64,000 bases of DNA from Gracilariopsis chorda. Taxonomy: Eukaryota; Rhodophyta; Florideophyceae; Gracilariales; Gracilariaceae. The notes beneath the pieces were generated by a model. The model searched no databases. It was given only the letters and a program-made list of their open reading frames with translations, and was not told where the DNA came from. Location of the stretch: positions 186,001-250,000 of the forward strand of contig NBIV01000054.1 of NCBI GenBank assembly GCA_003194525.1, given 5' to 3'. Shown here one piece after another: positions 9,626 through 19,682 of the stretch. How positions within the stretch are numbered: the first letter of the stretch is position 1; each line of letters begins with the position of its first letter. The translations under genes were made by a program, and so were the position numbers.

Positions 9626-11459
9626 GCTTTCTTGTAAAAGGGGTGACGGATAGGTGGTTGTACGGGATTGTTTTTCAAGTAGTCACCTTCGGCTCTTCGA
9701 GAACACTATCGGAATAAACAGTCTTTTCCAGTGTACTTGTTTACACTTTTTCGTCCTCTCGCTCACCATACCCAAACTTTCCTTTATTGTTTGCATAACC
9801 TTTCGGGATTGCAGCGATGCTAGTAGCTATGCTTTTCATCGGGTCTCCTATCTCGATATGTGCACACATGGCAAGTACAGGATGTCGGGGAGCATCCAAA
9901 GCGTTGCTGTCCATTGAAAACACCACACTTTAGCAATATTCGATGCCATCAAACAGCAACTACGCAGTAGCTCTCACCTCTGTATCGTGCATGAATGCAT
10001 ATATGTTTACGGGCGCACGCTACCAATTCCGAAAGCGTGGCAGGAGCTCCTATAGCACAACTTCTCTCTCCGCAAGGATTTCAACACACTACTCGGCCAT
10101 TTCTTCACTACTGCTGCCATCTTGTCTCTCTTTATCATGTTTCCTCACTGTCGGTGCCAGATTGCGACAGAGGTTTCAGGGCGGAGATTCGAAGAGTAGA
10201 TTGAGCATCAAGGAACATGAGTAATTCTATGTCACTGGTAGTAATAAGTCGCTGTACCAAGCTTATACTGCTCGCGTTTGTAAGACCAAAGAGGCGCCGC
10301 GAGCTGCCGTAATCGTATATCTCCCGCTCTAGTGTGCAATCAGTGACTTCTTTGGGGTTGAATGCAAACAGCGAAGCTCAGGTTATGCAACTAACAAGTA
10401 TGCTGATATTAATCTTGGGCTTTCAGCTGTAACGCCGTTTCCAAAAACGAAGATGCTGCGATGCTATGAGCAAACCCATGGAAGATCTGCGACAGGCGTC
10501 AAACTGGGAGTGTTCTTTTGGCGTCGACAACCTAGCTATGTACAGCAGTTTGTCAGCATGAGTCTAGCATGTAGTGGTCGCCTCTGCAGAGTGTAGTACG
10601 GTTGGGAGTCACGACATAAAACGATGTCATAGGAGCTTCACTAGATGCTACGCTGATTCACTGGGGCATGGTGCAGCGGCTCATCCAGCCCTCGGAACCG
10701 AGAACAGGGCCAAATGGTGGTTGTTCCTCTTCTAGTATATGCCAAGGGGGCGGATGATGTGGGCCTGTTTGCTGCCGAGACTTGAGTCAGTGAGTGAGTG
10801 TAGAGAGTGAGTACTGTCGCTGTATCCAGTGCGGGTGGAAAGATGCAAGCCCTGAGACACCGTATGGACGGACCAGCTCCAGCTGGAAGGGGCACTCCCT
10901 CTGCATCTCGATTCCCATCTGGCAGGAATTGACTGTCATCACGGATCGACTCCAAGGCTTGTACGTAATCTTTGTCTTCACAACAACAACGGCTTCATGG
11001 GACTGCGGAGTATCTATCTGGATACAAGGGTATCTATTCTCCGAAGCAGCGGAGAGTTGCGAAGTTGCAAATGTTGTGCCGCGGAACAAGATAGGGTGAT
11101 AATGTGGACGGTGACAAGGGCAGCACAAATCCAAGACACGTGTTTGAAATAATAGATCCGAGCCAATAGCAGGCCATCAATTGGCGGTTTTTACGAACAC
11201 TCCCCAAGTCAAAAGATGAACGCGGGGGCCCACGCCACGCTTCGTTCCTTGGAGCGCCTTCATTGCTATCAAACCTCGTCCTTCGGTCGACGTCGGTGCT
11301 TACATCCTGACTGTTGATTGAAAACGGCTTCCACTTTCCTTTTGCGCTCCGTGTGCCCCTCTCTACGCATAGCTCAGCCCACGACAGCCGCCTTCACATG
11401 ACCACGCAGCCACTTCGCTGAACTTCCCCCTAACCACTAAACAGCCCCAATCTCCCGAC
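9626..11459. other. 1.8-kb intergenic region, no gene recognised
   Basis: Several frames of 60-115 codons occur on both strands and overlap one another, without domain signatures or a consistent codon pattern. A CCAAT motif lies near 11162 and may belong to the promoter of the CDP-diacylglycerol synthase gene. Confidence 0.45.
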
Positions 11460-12830
11460 ATGGTCCTCACCAGGAGGGCTGCCGCAGCTGCGGAGAGCAG
11501 CTCCAATGCCGACGGAGATGAATTAGCGCCCACGCCCACGAGGCCGGAGAAAGAAATAAGCGAGTCCATTAATGCCGATCCTATCGCATCCAGTGCGTCG
11601 GCGGCACCAGCGTCCACAGAAACCAAGCCAAAGAAGAAGTCCGATTTCTTTGCCCGCCTGGTTTCTGGCTTGATGCTCACTGCCTTCTTCATGGCTGTAA
11701 TCCGAGGAGGACATATGTGGGTCGGTCTCTCCGTCATCGCCATGGAAATCGGCATGTTCAATGAGATTCTGCGACTCGGTTTCTCCGTTGCGCGAGACAG
11801 ACGAATTCCGTTATGGCGTACAACCGGGTGGTATTTCTTCTTCGCCTTGCAGTTCTTGCTTTACGGAAAGCTTGTAATGTCTCATTTCTATGCACAAGAA
11901 CTCAGCTTTACCTTGCATCCCGCCTACCAATACGCCATGCGACATCACACTTTCATCTCCTTCTGCATGTACTGCGCGGGTTTTGTTGGCTTTGTCATGT
12001 CGCTTCGACAAAACCAATACCACTTTCAGTTCACGTATTTCGGCAGGGCCCTGGTCGCTTTATTGTTGGTTGTTGTGCAAGCACACTTTATGATCCTTAA
12101 TGTATCTCATGGCCTCATATGGTTTATACTCCCGTGTTGGCTCATCATTGTCAATGATTCCTTCGGCTATTTCTGCGGACGACTCTTCGGCAAGCATTCC
12201 TTGACGGTTCTGTCACCGAAGAAGACCTGGGAGGGTTACATTGGTGCTGGCATCTTTACCATGATAACAGCGTATTTCCTTTCTGGAGCCCTATCTGCGT
12301 ATCCGTCTCTGGTGTGCCCCAAGTATGATTTCGACGACTGCGTGTTTTCATGCCCGCCAGTTCAGTGCGATCCGATGCCGGCCGTCTTCCTTCCGCAAAC
12401 AGCGGTCCTCACCGTGATTCCTGGCCTTAGCAAGACAATCTCGTTCGTATATCGACCCGTACAGCTCCACGCTATTGCATTGGGCCTTTTCGCCGCGTCC
12501 ATTGCACCCTTCGGTGGGTTCTTCGCCTCGGGTGCGAAGCGTGCGTTTGGTATCAAGGACTTTGGCAACGTTCTTCCTGGTCATGGTGGTGTAACAGATA
12601 GGGTTGATTGCCAACTCATGATGGCTGTATTCACCAATGTTTATCTCATCAACTTTGTTCGGGTCAACTTTGAAGGCTCGCCAGATGTTGGAAAGCTAAT
12701 GGCATTCGTTGCGGACCTCAGCACTGAGGAACAAATAGAACTTCTTACTGAAATCTATAATCGCCTCCAGAGAAAGGGAATATCCAACATTCTTGCAAAT
12801 GTTTCAAACTTAACTAACCTTTCTGGATAG
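11460..12830 (+). CDS. phosphatidate cytidylyltransferase (CDP-diacylglycerol synthase)
   Basis: Makes CDP-diacylglycerol from phosphatidic acid and CTP, the branch point to phosphatidylinositol, phosphatidylglycerol and cardiolipin. The 456-residue protein has a Ser/Ala-rich cytosolic tail to about 60, then multiple membrane helices. Motifs include FGYFCGRLFGKHSLTVLSPKKTWEG in the middle and the family signature near the C-terminus, SGAKRAFGIKDFG followed by PGHGGVTDRVD, with the metal and substrate residues KR, KD, HGG and DR all present. Length and the eukaryotic-type central motif fit the endoplasmic-reticulum CDS1/CDS2 enzymes rather than the shorter bacterial or plastid forms. The start has no competing upstream in-frame ATG. 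Confidence 0.95.
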   Translation: MVLTRRAAAAAESSSNADGDELAPTPTRPEKEISESINADPIASSASAAPASTETKPKKKSDFFARLVSGLMLTAFFMAVIRGGHMWVGLSVIAMEIGMFNEILRLGFSVARDRRIPLWRTTGWYFFFALQFLLYGKLVMSHFYAQELSFTLHPAYQYAMRHHTFISFCMYCAGFVGFVMSLRQNQYHFQFTYFGRALVALLLVVVQAHFMILNVSHGLIWFILPCWLIIVNDSFGYFCGRLFGKHSLTVLSPKKTWEGYIGAGIFTMITAYFLSGALSAYPSLVCPKYDFDDCVFSCPPVQCDPMPAVFLPQTAVLTVIPGLSKTISFVYRPVQLHAIALGLFAASIAPFGGFFASGAKRAFGIKDFGNVLPGHGGVTDRVDCQLMMAVFTNVYLINFVRVNFEGSPDVGKLMAFVADLSTEEQIELLTEIYNRLQRKGISNILANVSNLTNLSG

Positions 12831-13695
12831 TTCTATGCACAGGGATAACTAGCTAGATGAGTCTGGGTAATCTGTCGTTCTTTTCAACACTAAACCTCAT
12901 GAGTGGTTTACCAGTTCTCATGATCCAAAGGCGTACCGGAAGCCTCCCAATAAGTGCATAATTGTATCGTCACCATTCTGGAAAGAGACTCAGCTGTCTT
13001 GGAACTGGAGCCACTCGCACGTTAAGCACAAGTTGGTTGTGGCCTGTAATCGAGATGTAGCGTTCGCAGTATAACCTAGACAAGAATGCATTCCTTGGTG
13101 GAACAAATAACCGAGGCTTCTTCGATATCTTTTCTCACTTCATTGGATGTTGTTTATACTTTATTTTCATGTATGCACGCCTGTACGTACCCTTGGGTAG
13201 AAACGTCTCTCCTCCTCAGGCACGGTTACATCATGTCCTTATCCGCCAGATCTCCTGCCACTGTGTCGAGTATCATATCTTCTGGGATGCTCGACTCGTC
13301 CATAAGAGAGCTTTTGTGTATGGTGGTGCACATGGGTCGAAAGAGCATTCTAGTCTAGTAAGCTGAGTTCAAAGTGCGAGAGTATCCTTTTATTGCATTA
13401 AATGGCGTGTTGGTCTCCGTAACCTATCGTTTGGTCAGTGCGTAGCATCTCGTTGATCAAGTAGGTTTCCCATTATTCACTGCACTGAAGGGGCTTGACC
13501 AAACGAGCATCACGGGCGCCAATGTGGGCGGGCTTTGGACTGAAGAGTAGTTGTGTTGTTCTGTATCGCTGTTACGATGCTTCTCTGTTTTGGATACTAC
13601 GGGTCTTTGCGACAGTAAGAGGTAAACGGGCTGCGTCATTGTGCTATTATTATCTACATGTACAAGAAATATTCTGTCATTAGTCAGGTCAAGTT
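12831..13695. other. intergenic between two convergent genes, no gene seen
   Basis: 3' flanks of the CDP-diacylglycerol synthase gene (+) and the nucleoporin gene (-). Short frames only. It must contain both polyadenylation regions, but no clear shared signal was picked out. Confidence 0.5.
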
Positions 13696-16600
13696 TCATC
13701 TAAGCATTCTTCTCGCTTTCAGTTTGCGGCGAGGTGCAGTTCCCATAGCAAACGCTCCGGCACCGGCCCCTGCACCGGACGCCGCATCAGCACCAGCACC
13801 GGCCCCAGAACCAGTTTGTCCACTTGGAGCACCGAAGGCATTGCTGCCCTGACCTGATCCCGTTGATTCGTTTCCGCCTGTAACCGGTCCAGCCTGTGCA
13901 CCACTTCCACCAAATGGATTACCAGAAGCAAATGGATTGCTTGGCGTCGCTCCGAATGGTTTCGGCTCTGGTGCGTTGAAAGGCGTGGATCCGAAAACGC
14001 TTGATGTAGAGCCTTGAGTGCCGAAGGGGTTTGACGCTGACAACCCACCAGGACCACCAAACGCAGGTCCAGAGTTTCCCGTACCGCTAGCACCAAACGA
14101 GAATACGGGGTTACTACCGCTTGGGCCAAACCCTGGTGTACCGGAAGTCCCAAAACCAGGTGTAGGGAATGCGCTCTGGTTGCCGGATGCCGACGATGTT
14201 CCAAGAGCTCCAGAGCTTCCCGGAATCGAAAATCCTTGGCCTTGTACTGCAGCTCCAAACCCTGATGGTGCAGTAGCAAACGGTGAAACAGTTAACGGGG
14301 GTTTTGCGAAAGGATGAGATTGTGGCAAGTCTGGTTTCAGAGTGGAGGGGCCACCAGTAGTCGAAGGGATTGGGGCCCCACCGAAAGCTTCAGCTTCGGC
14401 TGTAGCTTCTGGAAGGGGTTTCTCTGATCCAAACACGAACGAAGATGCTGAATCTAGTTGGAAGCCACGATTGAACTTCGCATCTCCAAAAGGCCCTCCA
14501 GATTGTTTGTCAGCGTCTCCCTCCGGCTTACCAAATGCGAATGGCGCTGATGGGGTCTCTTGCACAACCGAGCCAAACGGTGTCGGTTGAAATCCTGCAA
14601 ACGGAGCAGCCTGTGTAGCCTTGTTTTCGGTAGAAAAGACTGGTTTAGAGTCCTTCACCACAGGTGGCAGATCCGTTGTAGCCATTGCATCTCCCCCAGA
14701 TTTGTCGTCGCTTCCAGATTGAGTTAATCCAAACGGATTCTTGGATCCGAACGATAGCTTGTTAGTTTGGTTCGAAGAATTGCCAGTACCGAGTGAGAAA
14801 GGAGTGCTCTGTGCGGCTGAAAAAGGAGTACCAGCAGCAGAGCTTAGTGGCTGACTCTGACCGTTACCAAAGACGGGCTTCGAAGCATCAGCCTTAGATT
14901 TCACAGTGGAATTTTCTTCCTCTTTAGCTTCATCGTATTCGACTCCAAAGGCAAGAGGTGCCTCTGTTTTATTAGATTGCTTTATCTCAGGTATGCTTCG
15001 CGCAGCACTTCCAAAAACTGAACCAGAAGGCTTCGGTATCGATATCTGAGGGAAACCAGTTGAAGGGGCCTGTTGCACACCCTCCTCGCCTTTGTGTTGC
15101 GGCCCTGACGCCTTGGGCTGTTCCGACGTACCCAGGAAAGAACCTTTGCTCTCCTCATGTTTTCCAAAGTCAGCTATCGTACTTGATCCTTGAGGGGCAG
15201 TACTTGTAGGAGCGTTCTCCGTTACGTGAGCCTCGGTATTAGAATATATGCCGGTGTGTACACGAGGTTTGAATAATCCAGCTCCGCGGTTCACATCGGA
15301 ATCCGCTTGGGGATCCGATACTTCTTTTGTCTCAGGCTTTCTCTCTGCTTGTGCCTTCGAATCCATCACGGTACCTGTTCGAATACCTGTAGTACTTTCT
15401 GGCTCGGAACCTTTCTGGGGCCGTGTTCGATGACTTTGACAGGTTCCCAAGGAAGGCTCCGTCCCGGTCTCTTTCCATGCTTCTCCAGTTTGCCTTGGAG
15501 GGTCCACTGCGGTTCCTGTTCCACGCCTCATAGCCATTCCTAGGTGAAGACCCGTACCAATTCCTGTCCTGGAGTCCTTCTGTGCGCCTCTCAAATGATC
15601 CTGGTCTGTTCCGGTTGTTTTAGTAGGGGCGAGATTGCCTGCTGTTGGCACTATACCCATTCCTGGCTGAAGGTCCGTTTCTGTCCCCGTTCCTGTTACC
15701 GCTTCCTTGCCACCTTCTTGATAGTTCTGACCTGTTCCTGTTGTGCCAAGTGGGACCCCCTCGCCTGTAGTTCCTGTTCCATCCATTGCCTTCTTTCCAG
15801 AATCCAAACCAAAACGAAGAGACGATCGAGACGGCGGGTTAGCAGACGCGGAAGCCGAGGACAAAGGAAACGAAGTAAAGGGGCGCTTACCGTTCGGGTT
15901 GTGGGTGTCAACCCTGCGCTTCGCGTTGTCACTCGTGTTCATCGTCTCGTCTGCTTTGCTATCGGGGGTTGTGAGAGATAGTTTCGCGTGGTTATCGCCG
16001 TTCTTCATGGAAGCTGGACTGAACATATCTTCGTTCTGCTTTGCAACTTCTGACTTCTTCGCTTCAGCATCATTCTTCGACTCTAGCTTCGATTCTTCTA
16101 CTGTTTGACCAAACAGGCTCCGTACTGCTGTCTTCTCTTCATCCTTCTCGCCCATGTTCACGTTGTTGGCTTGAGAGGGCTTCTGTAGGGGTTGGCTCCA
16201 TAAAGACCCAAGCTTCGCATGACCAGACTCACTATCAGGCTTAAACCCGAAACTATGGTTTGACAAGGGTCGCGTCGGTGCAGTCGGCGGAAGCTCCTGC
16301 GCGTTGTCGCTGCTTCCACGTGGTTTCTGAGACATCGAAGAGGCCGGAACGAAAGGATCGAAGGGCTTTGCGCCTTCACTCGCAGCTCTCTTGTCTATGT
16401 CTCTTACGGAGTCGTCAAGAATCTTAGCCACTTGAGGCACCGCGGTTTCCTTGGACGTTGTAGACAGAACGGAGGATTGTACGGCACCCTCACCGTTGTT
16501 GAACCCGAGTGTGAACGAAGGTTGCTCAGGCTTCAGCTCCTGTGCTGATGGAAGTGGTTGACCAAATAGTGAAATCGAATTGGTCGGCTTGGTTTCGCTG

Positions 16601-19113
16601 AGCTTCGCAGGTGGGAAACCTTTGAAGGAACCAGTCTGTGGACCTGAGGATTCGAGTGTCCGGTCCACAGGAGCCGTCTTTTCCTGCTCTTTCGATGGTG
16701 CCTGGGGTTCCTTTAGCGTATCAGGTTTTGCCCCGAAGTTGATTTTACACTTGGCTCGGAGATCTTCGGTTTCGAACGCCTTCTTCTCCAGCTCTTTTTG
16801 CCTCTGTTCAAGCCTCTTCTTCTTGTACATTCTGGCGCGTACAACTTCATCAAGTGGCCTCTCGTAGTCGTCATCTTGCATTGCAGCTTGGTTCTGAATA
16901 CCGTTCGCGCTGTCTCTAAAAGGCGTCGCTGTGCCGAAGAAACCACCCGAAATACGCTGGCGCTTCATTGATGGAGGCAGTGATGGTGCGAATTCAGGCT
17001 TGCGAACCCGACTGCGCTGCACGTTCCTGTTTTCATCACGCATTGCCTTCAGGAAGGCAAGCGCTCGTTTCGCCTTCATAGACAGAGGAGGGGATTTCGG
17101 TGGCTCCGCAAGTTTAGCCCGCATTCGTTCAAACAGGGTGGGCTCTTTCTTCACGGATTCTCGAAAGTCGACCAGCTCACCACCCAAGATCGATTCTACC
17201 GGCTTGTTCTGCCACATGGCAAGGCGGACCTTCTTTCTCTGTTCAATGTCGAGCCCACGGAGTTTTTCTTCCCACTTCCGTTCAAGCGCTCGCTTTTCCC
17301 TTTCCGCCTTCATACGCTTTAGTATATCTCGCGGCAGAGGTGGGAACTTGAATTCCTTCTTGGCAGCCGAGAGTCGCTTCTCATTGATTGCTACCATTGT
17401 TGCAGGCGGCAGTGGAGCGTCCTTGGGTCGTTGGTACTCATTAAAATGATGAAGCGTTTGTTCGGGTGGCACCATATCCCCGTACTTTGCGTCCTCCTTC
17501 ATCGGCCTGTCCTTGAACCGTTCGGACAGGAACTTGTTCATCCATTCCAAGCCCGAGGTTTCCCGCTTTGAGCCTTGATCGGGAACAGCCGGGCGGTCGA
17601 TATTATTATCGCCGGGACCGCCGGCTGCGCCTGCAAAGTGACTGGGGAGGGCAGGATGTGGAAGCGTTGAAGCTTTCGATTCCCTCTTGGCATGCGACGA
17701 CGGCATGTTGACAGGAAGGGATTGGGCGGTTTGTTGTTGGCGACGACGGCTACCGTCACTTGCGCCCTTCATTTCCGAGGTCGTGTCGTTGGGCACGGAC
17801 GACTGTACCTGGTGGTTGTCAGGCACGACCTCGGTCCGCGAAGCTTCATTTCGCGGCTGCTGAGTGACTTCTGCCGCATTTGCATACCGACTGCTCGGAA
17901 TGCCGGTAGAGGAGCGGACACCCGGTGTGAGCGGTACCGGGACCCGGAACGCGTTTGAAACGGCCTGAAGCGGTAGTTGGGCCGATGTAGAGGGTCTGAC
18001 CGGCATTCGTCTGCCGGTGGCGCTGGGGACCATCGAAACGCCGAAACTTCCCGCTGCAACGGGTACGCGCATTGGGGGTCGGCGGTGCGATACGCCATCC
18101 TTCACGCTGCTGCGGAGAGCCTGTACGCAGGCATCGTACTCCGCGGGCGACAACTGGCGGTGGGAGCTCAGCCAGTCCTGGAGAATTGCGCCTGAGCTGA
18201 GCGGCGCTGATACGTCCACGCTGACGCCAGGGCTAGCGCGCGGGCTCGGTGGACCAGGGCGAGGTGGTACGGCGCCGGTGGGGAGGGCTAACGGCGGGGT
18301 GGGTGGAGCGCGCTGTCCGAAGGTCCTTTCCATGACCGAGCGGTCGGTAAGCCAGGAGCGAGCCGGCTGAGATGACGGTAGTGTGGCAGCGGGCAAGGGC
18401 AGTTGGTTGAAGTCGGCTTCCGGGCGATCCGACTTTCCATGAATGTCACCAGCACCGCGAACAATCGGGTCATTAATGCTCGCCAAGTTCTTCTTGGTGG
18501 TGCTGGTGGTGATGACGTTCGGATCGTTGCGGTCGCAATCCGGATCCGGAACGGGTGTCGACGCGCGGAGGTCATCGTTGGGGCGGGCGGAGAAGTCGTC
18601 GACGGTCTTCTCGGCCATCTTCGCGAGGATGCGGGCGCGAAGAGCTTCCTTGTTACCAGCGTTGGTAACGCCGAAGCGGTTGCAGATGCCGCGCAGCGTG
18701 GAGGTGGAGGCGTTGTCGACGTCGCCCTTGTGCACGAAGTCCGGGCGGGACATCATGACACTGTCCGTGTTGGTGGAGTGTGGTGGGCGACGACGGGGGC
18801 GTAGATTGTAACCGCCTGCAGCTGCGGCAGCGGTGGAAGGAGGAGCGGCGTGGGTATTGTGGGGGGAGGCGCCAATCCTGCGCATTTCCAAGGGCAGGCG
18901 AGAGGAGGGCCGTCGGGTGGGGGTGGATGGGTTGGGGGAGGAGGGTTCAGCGGGGCTGGCAGGGGCGGGTTCACCCGGGGCGGTGTTGGAGGGCTGATCG
19001 TCAGCCATGATGCGGTTTTCCGAAGACGAGTGCGAATCGTCCTCGGATTGGACCAGCTCGTCTTCCGGAGCGCCTGCGAAGGCGCGCACGGTGGCCAGCA
19101 AGACTCGGCGCAT
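13696..19113 (-). CDS. FG-repeat nucleoporin, nuclear-basket type (Nup153/Nup1/Nup136-like)
   Basis: A single 1805-residue frame. The N-terminus is Ser/Pro-rich, with a GGYNLRPRRRPP motif near residue 100 and a SAP-like helix-turn-helix near 130-170 (STLRGICNRFG..NKEALRARILAKM). Basic, helical stretches with nuclear-localisation-type clusters (PPSMKRQRIS) follow near 600-730. From about residue 1370 on there are many FG, PFG and GFG repeats, dense in the last 330 residues. The last residues, RRKLKARRMLR, resemble the basic C-terminal tail shared by animal Nup153, yeast Nup1 and plant Nup136. FG domains line the pore and bind transport receptors. The first ATG after the TATA-like box is at 19113; a second in-frame ATG at 19008 in better context is possible. 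The orthology is inference because FG proteins diverge quickly. Confidence 0.82.
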   Translation of the reverse strand: MRRVLLATVRAFAGAPEDELVQSEDDSHSSSENRIMADDQPSNTAPGEPAPASPAEPSSPNPSTPTRRPSSRLPLEMRRIGASPHNTHAAPPSTAAAAAGGYNLRPRRRPPHSTNTDSVMMSRPDFVHKGDVDNASTSTLRGICNRFGVTNAGNKEALRARILAKMAEKTVDDFSARPNDDLRASTPVPDPDCDRNDPNVITTSTTKKNLASINDPIVRGAGDIHGKSDRPEADFNQLPLPAATLPSSQPARSWLTDRSVMERTFGQRAPPTPPLALPTGAVPPRPGPPSPRASPGVSVDVSAPLSSGAILQDWLSSHRQLSPAEYDACVQALRSSVKDGVSHRRPPMRVPVAAGSFGVSMVPSATGRRMPVRPSTSAQLPLQAVSNAFRVPVPLTPGVRSSTGIPSSRYANAAEVTQQPRNEASRTEVVPDNHQVQSSVPNDTTSEMKGASDGSRRRQQQTAQSLPVNMPSSHAKRESKASTLPHPALPSHFAGAAGGPGDNNIDRPAVPDQGSKRETSGLEWMNKFLSERFKDRPMKEDAKYGDMVPPEQTLHHFNEYQRPKDAPLPPATMVAINEKRLSAAKKEFKFPPLPRDILKRMKAEREKRALERKWEEKLRGLDIEQRKKVRLAMWQNKPVESILGGELVDFRESVKKEPTLFERMRAKLAEPPKSPPLSMKAKRALAFLKAMRDENRNVQRSRVRKPEFAPSLPPSMKRQRISGGFFGTATPFRDSANGIQNQAAMQDDDYERPLDEVVRARMYKKKRLEQRQKELEKKAFETEDLRAKCKINFGAKPDTLKEPQAPSKEQEKTAPVDRTLESSGPQTGSFKGFPPAKLSETKPTNSISLFGQPLPSAQELKPEQPSFTLGFNNGEGAVQSSVLSTTSKETAVPQVAKILDDSVRDIDKRAASEGAKPFDPFVPASSMSQKPRGSSDNAQELPPTAPTRPLSNHSFGFKPDSESGHAKLGSLWSQPLQKPSQANNVNMGEKDEEKTAVRSLFGQTVEESKLESKNDAEAKKSEVAKQNEDMFSPASMKNGDNHAKLSLTTPDSKADETMNTSDNAKRRVDTHNPNGKRPFTSFPLSSASASANPPSRSSLRFGLDSGKKAMDGTGTTGEGVPLGTTGTGQNYQEGGKEAVTGTGTETDLQPGMGIVPTAGNLAPTKTTGTDQDHLRGAQKDSRTGIGTGLHLGMAMRRGTGTAVDPPRQTGEAWKETGTEPSLGTCQSHRTRPQKGSEPESTTGIRTGTVMDSKAQAERKPETKEVSDPQADSDVNRGAGLFKPRVHTGIYSNTEAHVTENAPTSTAPQGSSTIADFGKHEESKGSFLGTSEQPKASGPQHKGEEGVQQAPSTGFPQISIPKPSGSVFGSAARSIPEIKQSNKTEAPLAFGVEYDEAKEEENSTVKSKADASKPVFGNGQSQPLSSAAGTPFSAAQSTPFSLGTGNSSNQTNKLSFGSKNPFGLTQSGSDDKSGGDAMATTDLPPVVKDSKPVFSTENKATQAAPFAGFQPTPFGSVVQETPSAPFAFGKPEGDADKQSGGPFGDAKFNRGFQLDSASSFVFGSEKPLPEATAEAEAFGGAPIPSTTGGPSTLKPDLPQSHPFAKPPLTVSPFATAPSGFGAAVQGQGFSIPGSSGALGTSSASGNQSAFPTPGFGTSGTPGFGPSGSNPVFSFGASGTGNSGPAFGGPGGLSASNPFGTQGSTSSVFGSTPFNAPEPKPFGATPSNPFASGNPFGGSGAQAGPVTGGNESTGSGQGSNAFGAPSGQTGSGAGAGADAASGAGAGAGAFAMGTAPRRKLKARRMLR
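15365..15790 (-). repeat. degenerate GGAACAGG-type repeats inside the nucleoporin gene
   Basis: On the coding strand the motif GGAACAGGAAC and close variants recur about every 20-50 bp. In the gene frame this gives a Gly-Thr-rich stretch (GTGT, TGTGT). In a neighbouring frame it gives Arg/Asn/Gly-rich sequence (NRNRN, RDRDG). The flanking sequence is ordinary nucleoporin spacer. Confidence 0.7.
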
Positions 19114-19682
19114 AGTGGAAGGGGTTGAAGAGAGGTTGAGAAAAAGCGCTGATTGATATTGTTGAAGATGCAGAAGATGAGAGCGAGCCGGTGAGGAAGG
19201 AAGGGGAGATCGATGACTAGGATGGGAGTGCGGGTCGGATTATATAGAGCTCGGAAGGCGACACCGACGGTGGACAGACGACGTGAGGAAATGCGATTGA
19301 TGGCATCGCCTCGTATCCTACGACGAGTATCTGTCTAGTAGATGGTATCTACTCGGTGTGTCACGAAGTTGGAATGGATTCGTTACGGCAGGAAACCTCT
19401 CCCAAGCCGTTTGCCTTTATGGAGCAAACCAGCGCTTGATTCGGCGCCTTCGCACAAAGATCAAATTACAGATCACTGTAAGCAGTGCCGAATGTTTGGG
19501 GGTGGTGCCAGTTCTGGTCAACGGCCATGATAGCGCACCAAGCGTACCGAGGGTAGATAGCCGACTCGTGTGATCCGGTAGTTGCGGTTCAGCGATCATA
19601 GACGACGAAGCGCAAAGGAGAGCGGCCGGTGCTTGCATTCCACGTCCTGCGAGAGACGGTCGCAACTGACATTGCATTCGTC
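19114..19682. other. shared divergent promoter region of the nucleoporin and SAP-protein genes
   Basis: The two 5.4-kb genes are transcribed away from each other from this 569-bp region. A TATA-like CTATATAAT (minus strand) at 19239-19247 lies about 130 bp before the nucleoporin ATG, and no ATG intervenes on that strand. No TATA box is evident for the plus-strand gene. The short frames within look non-coding. Confidence 0.6.
19239..19247 (-). promoter_or_regulatory. TATA-like box of the nucleoporin gene
   Basis: Reads CTATATAAT on the minus strand, placed so that transcription would begin near 19215 and the first ATG met is 19113. Confidence 0.5.
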
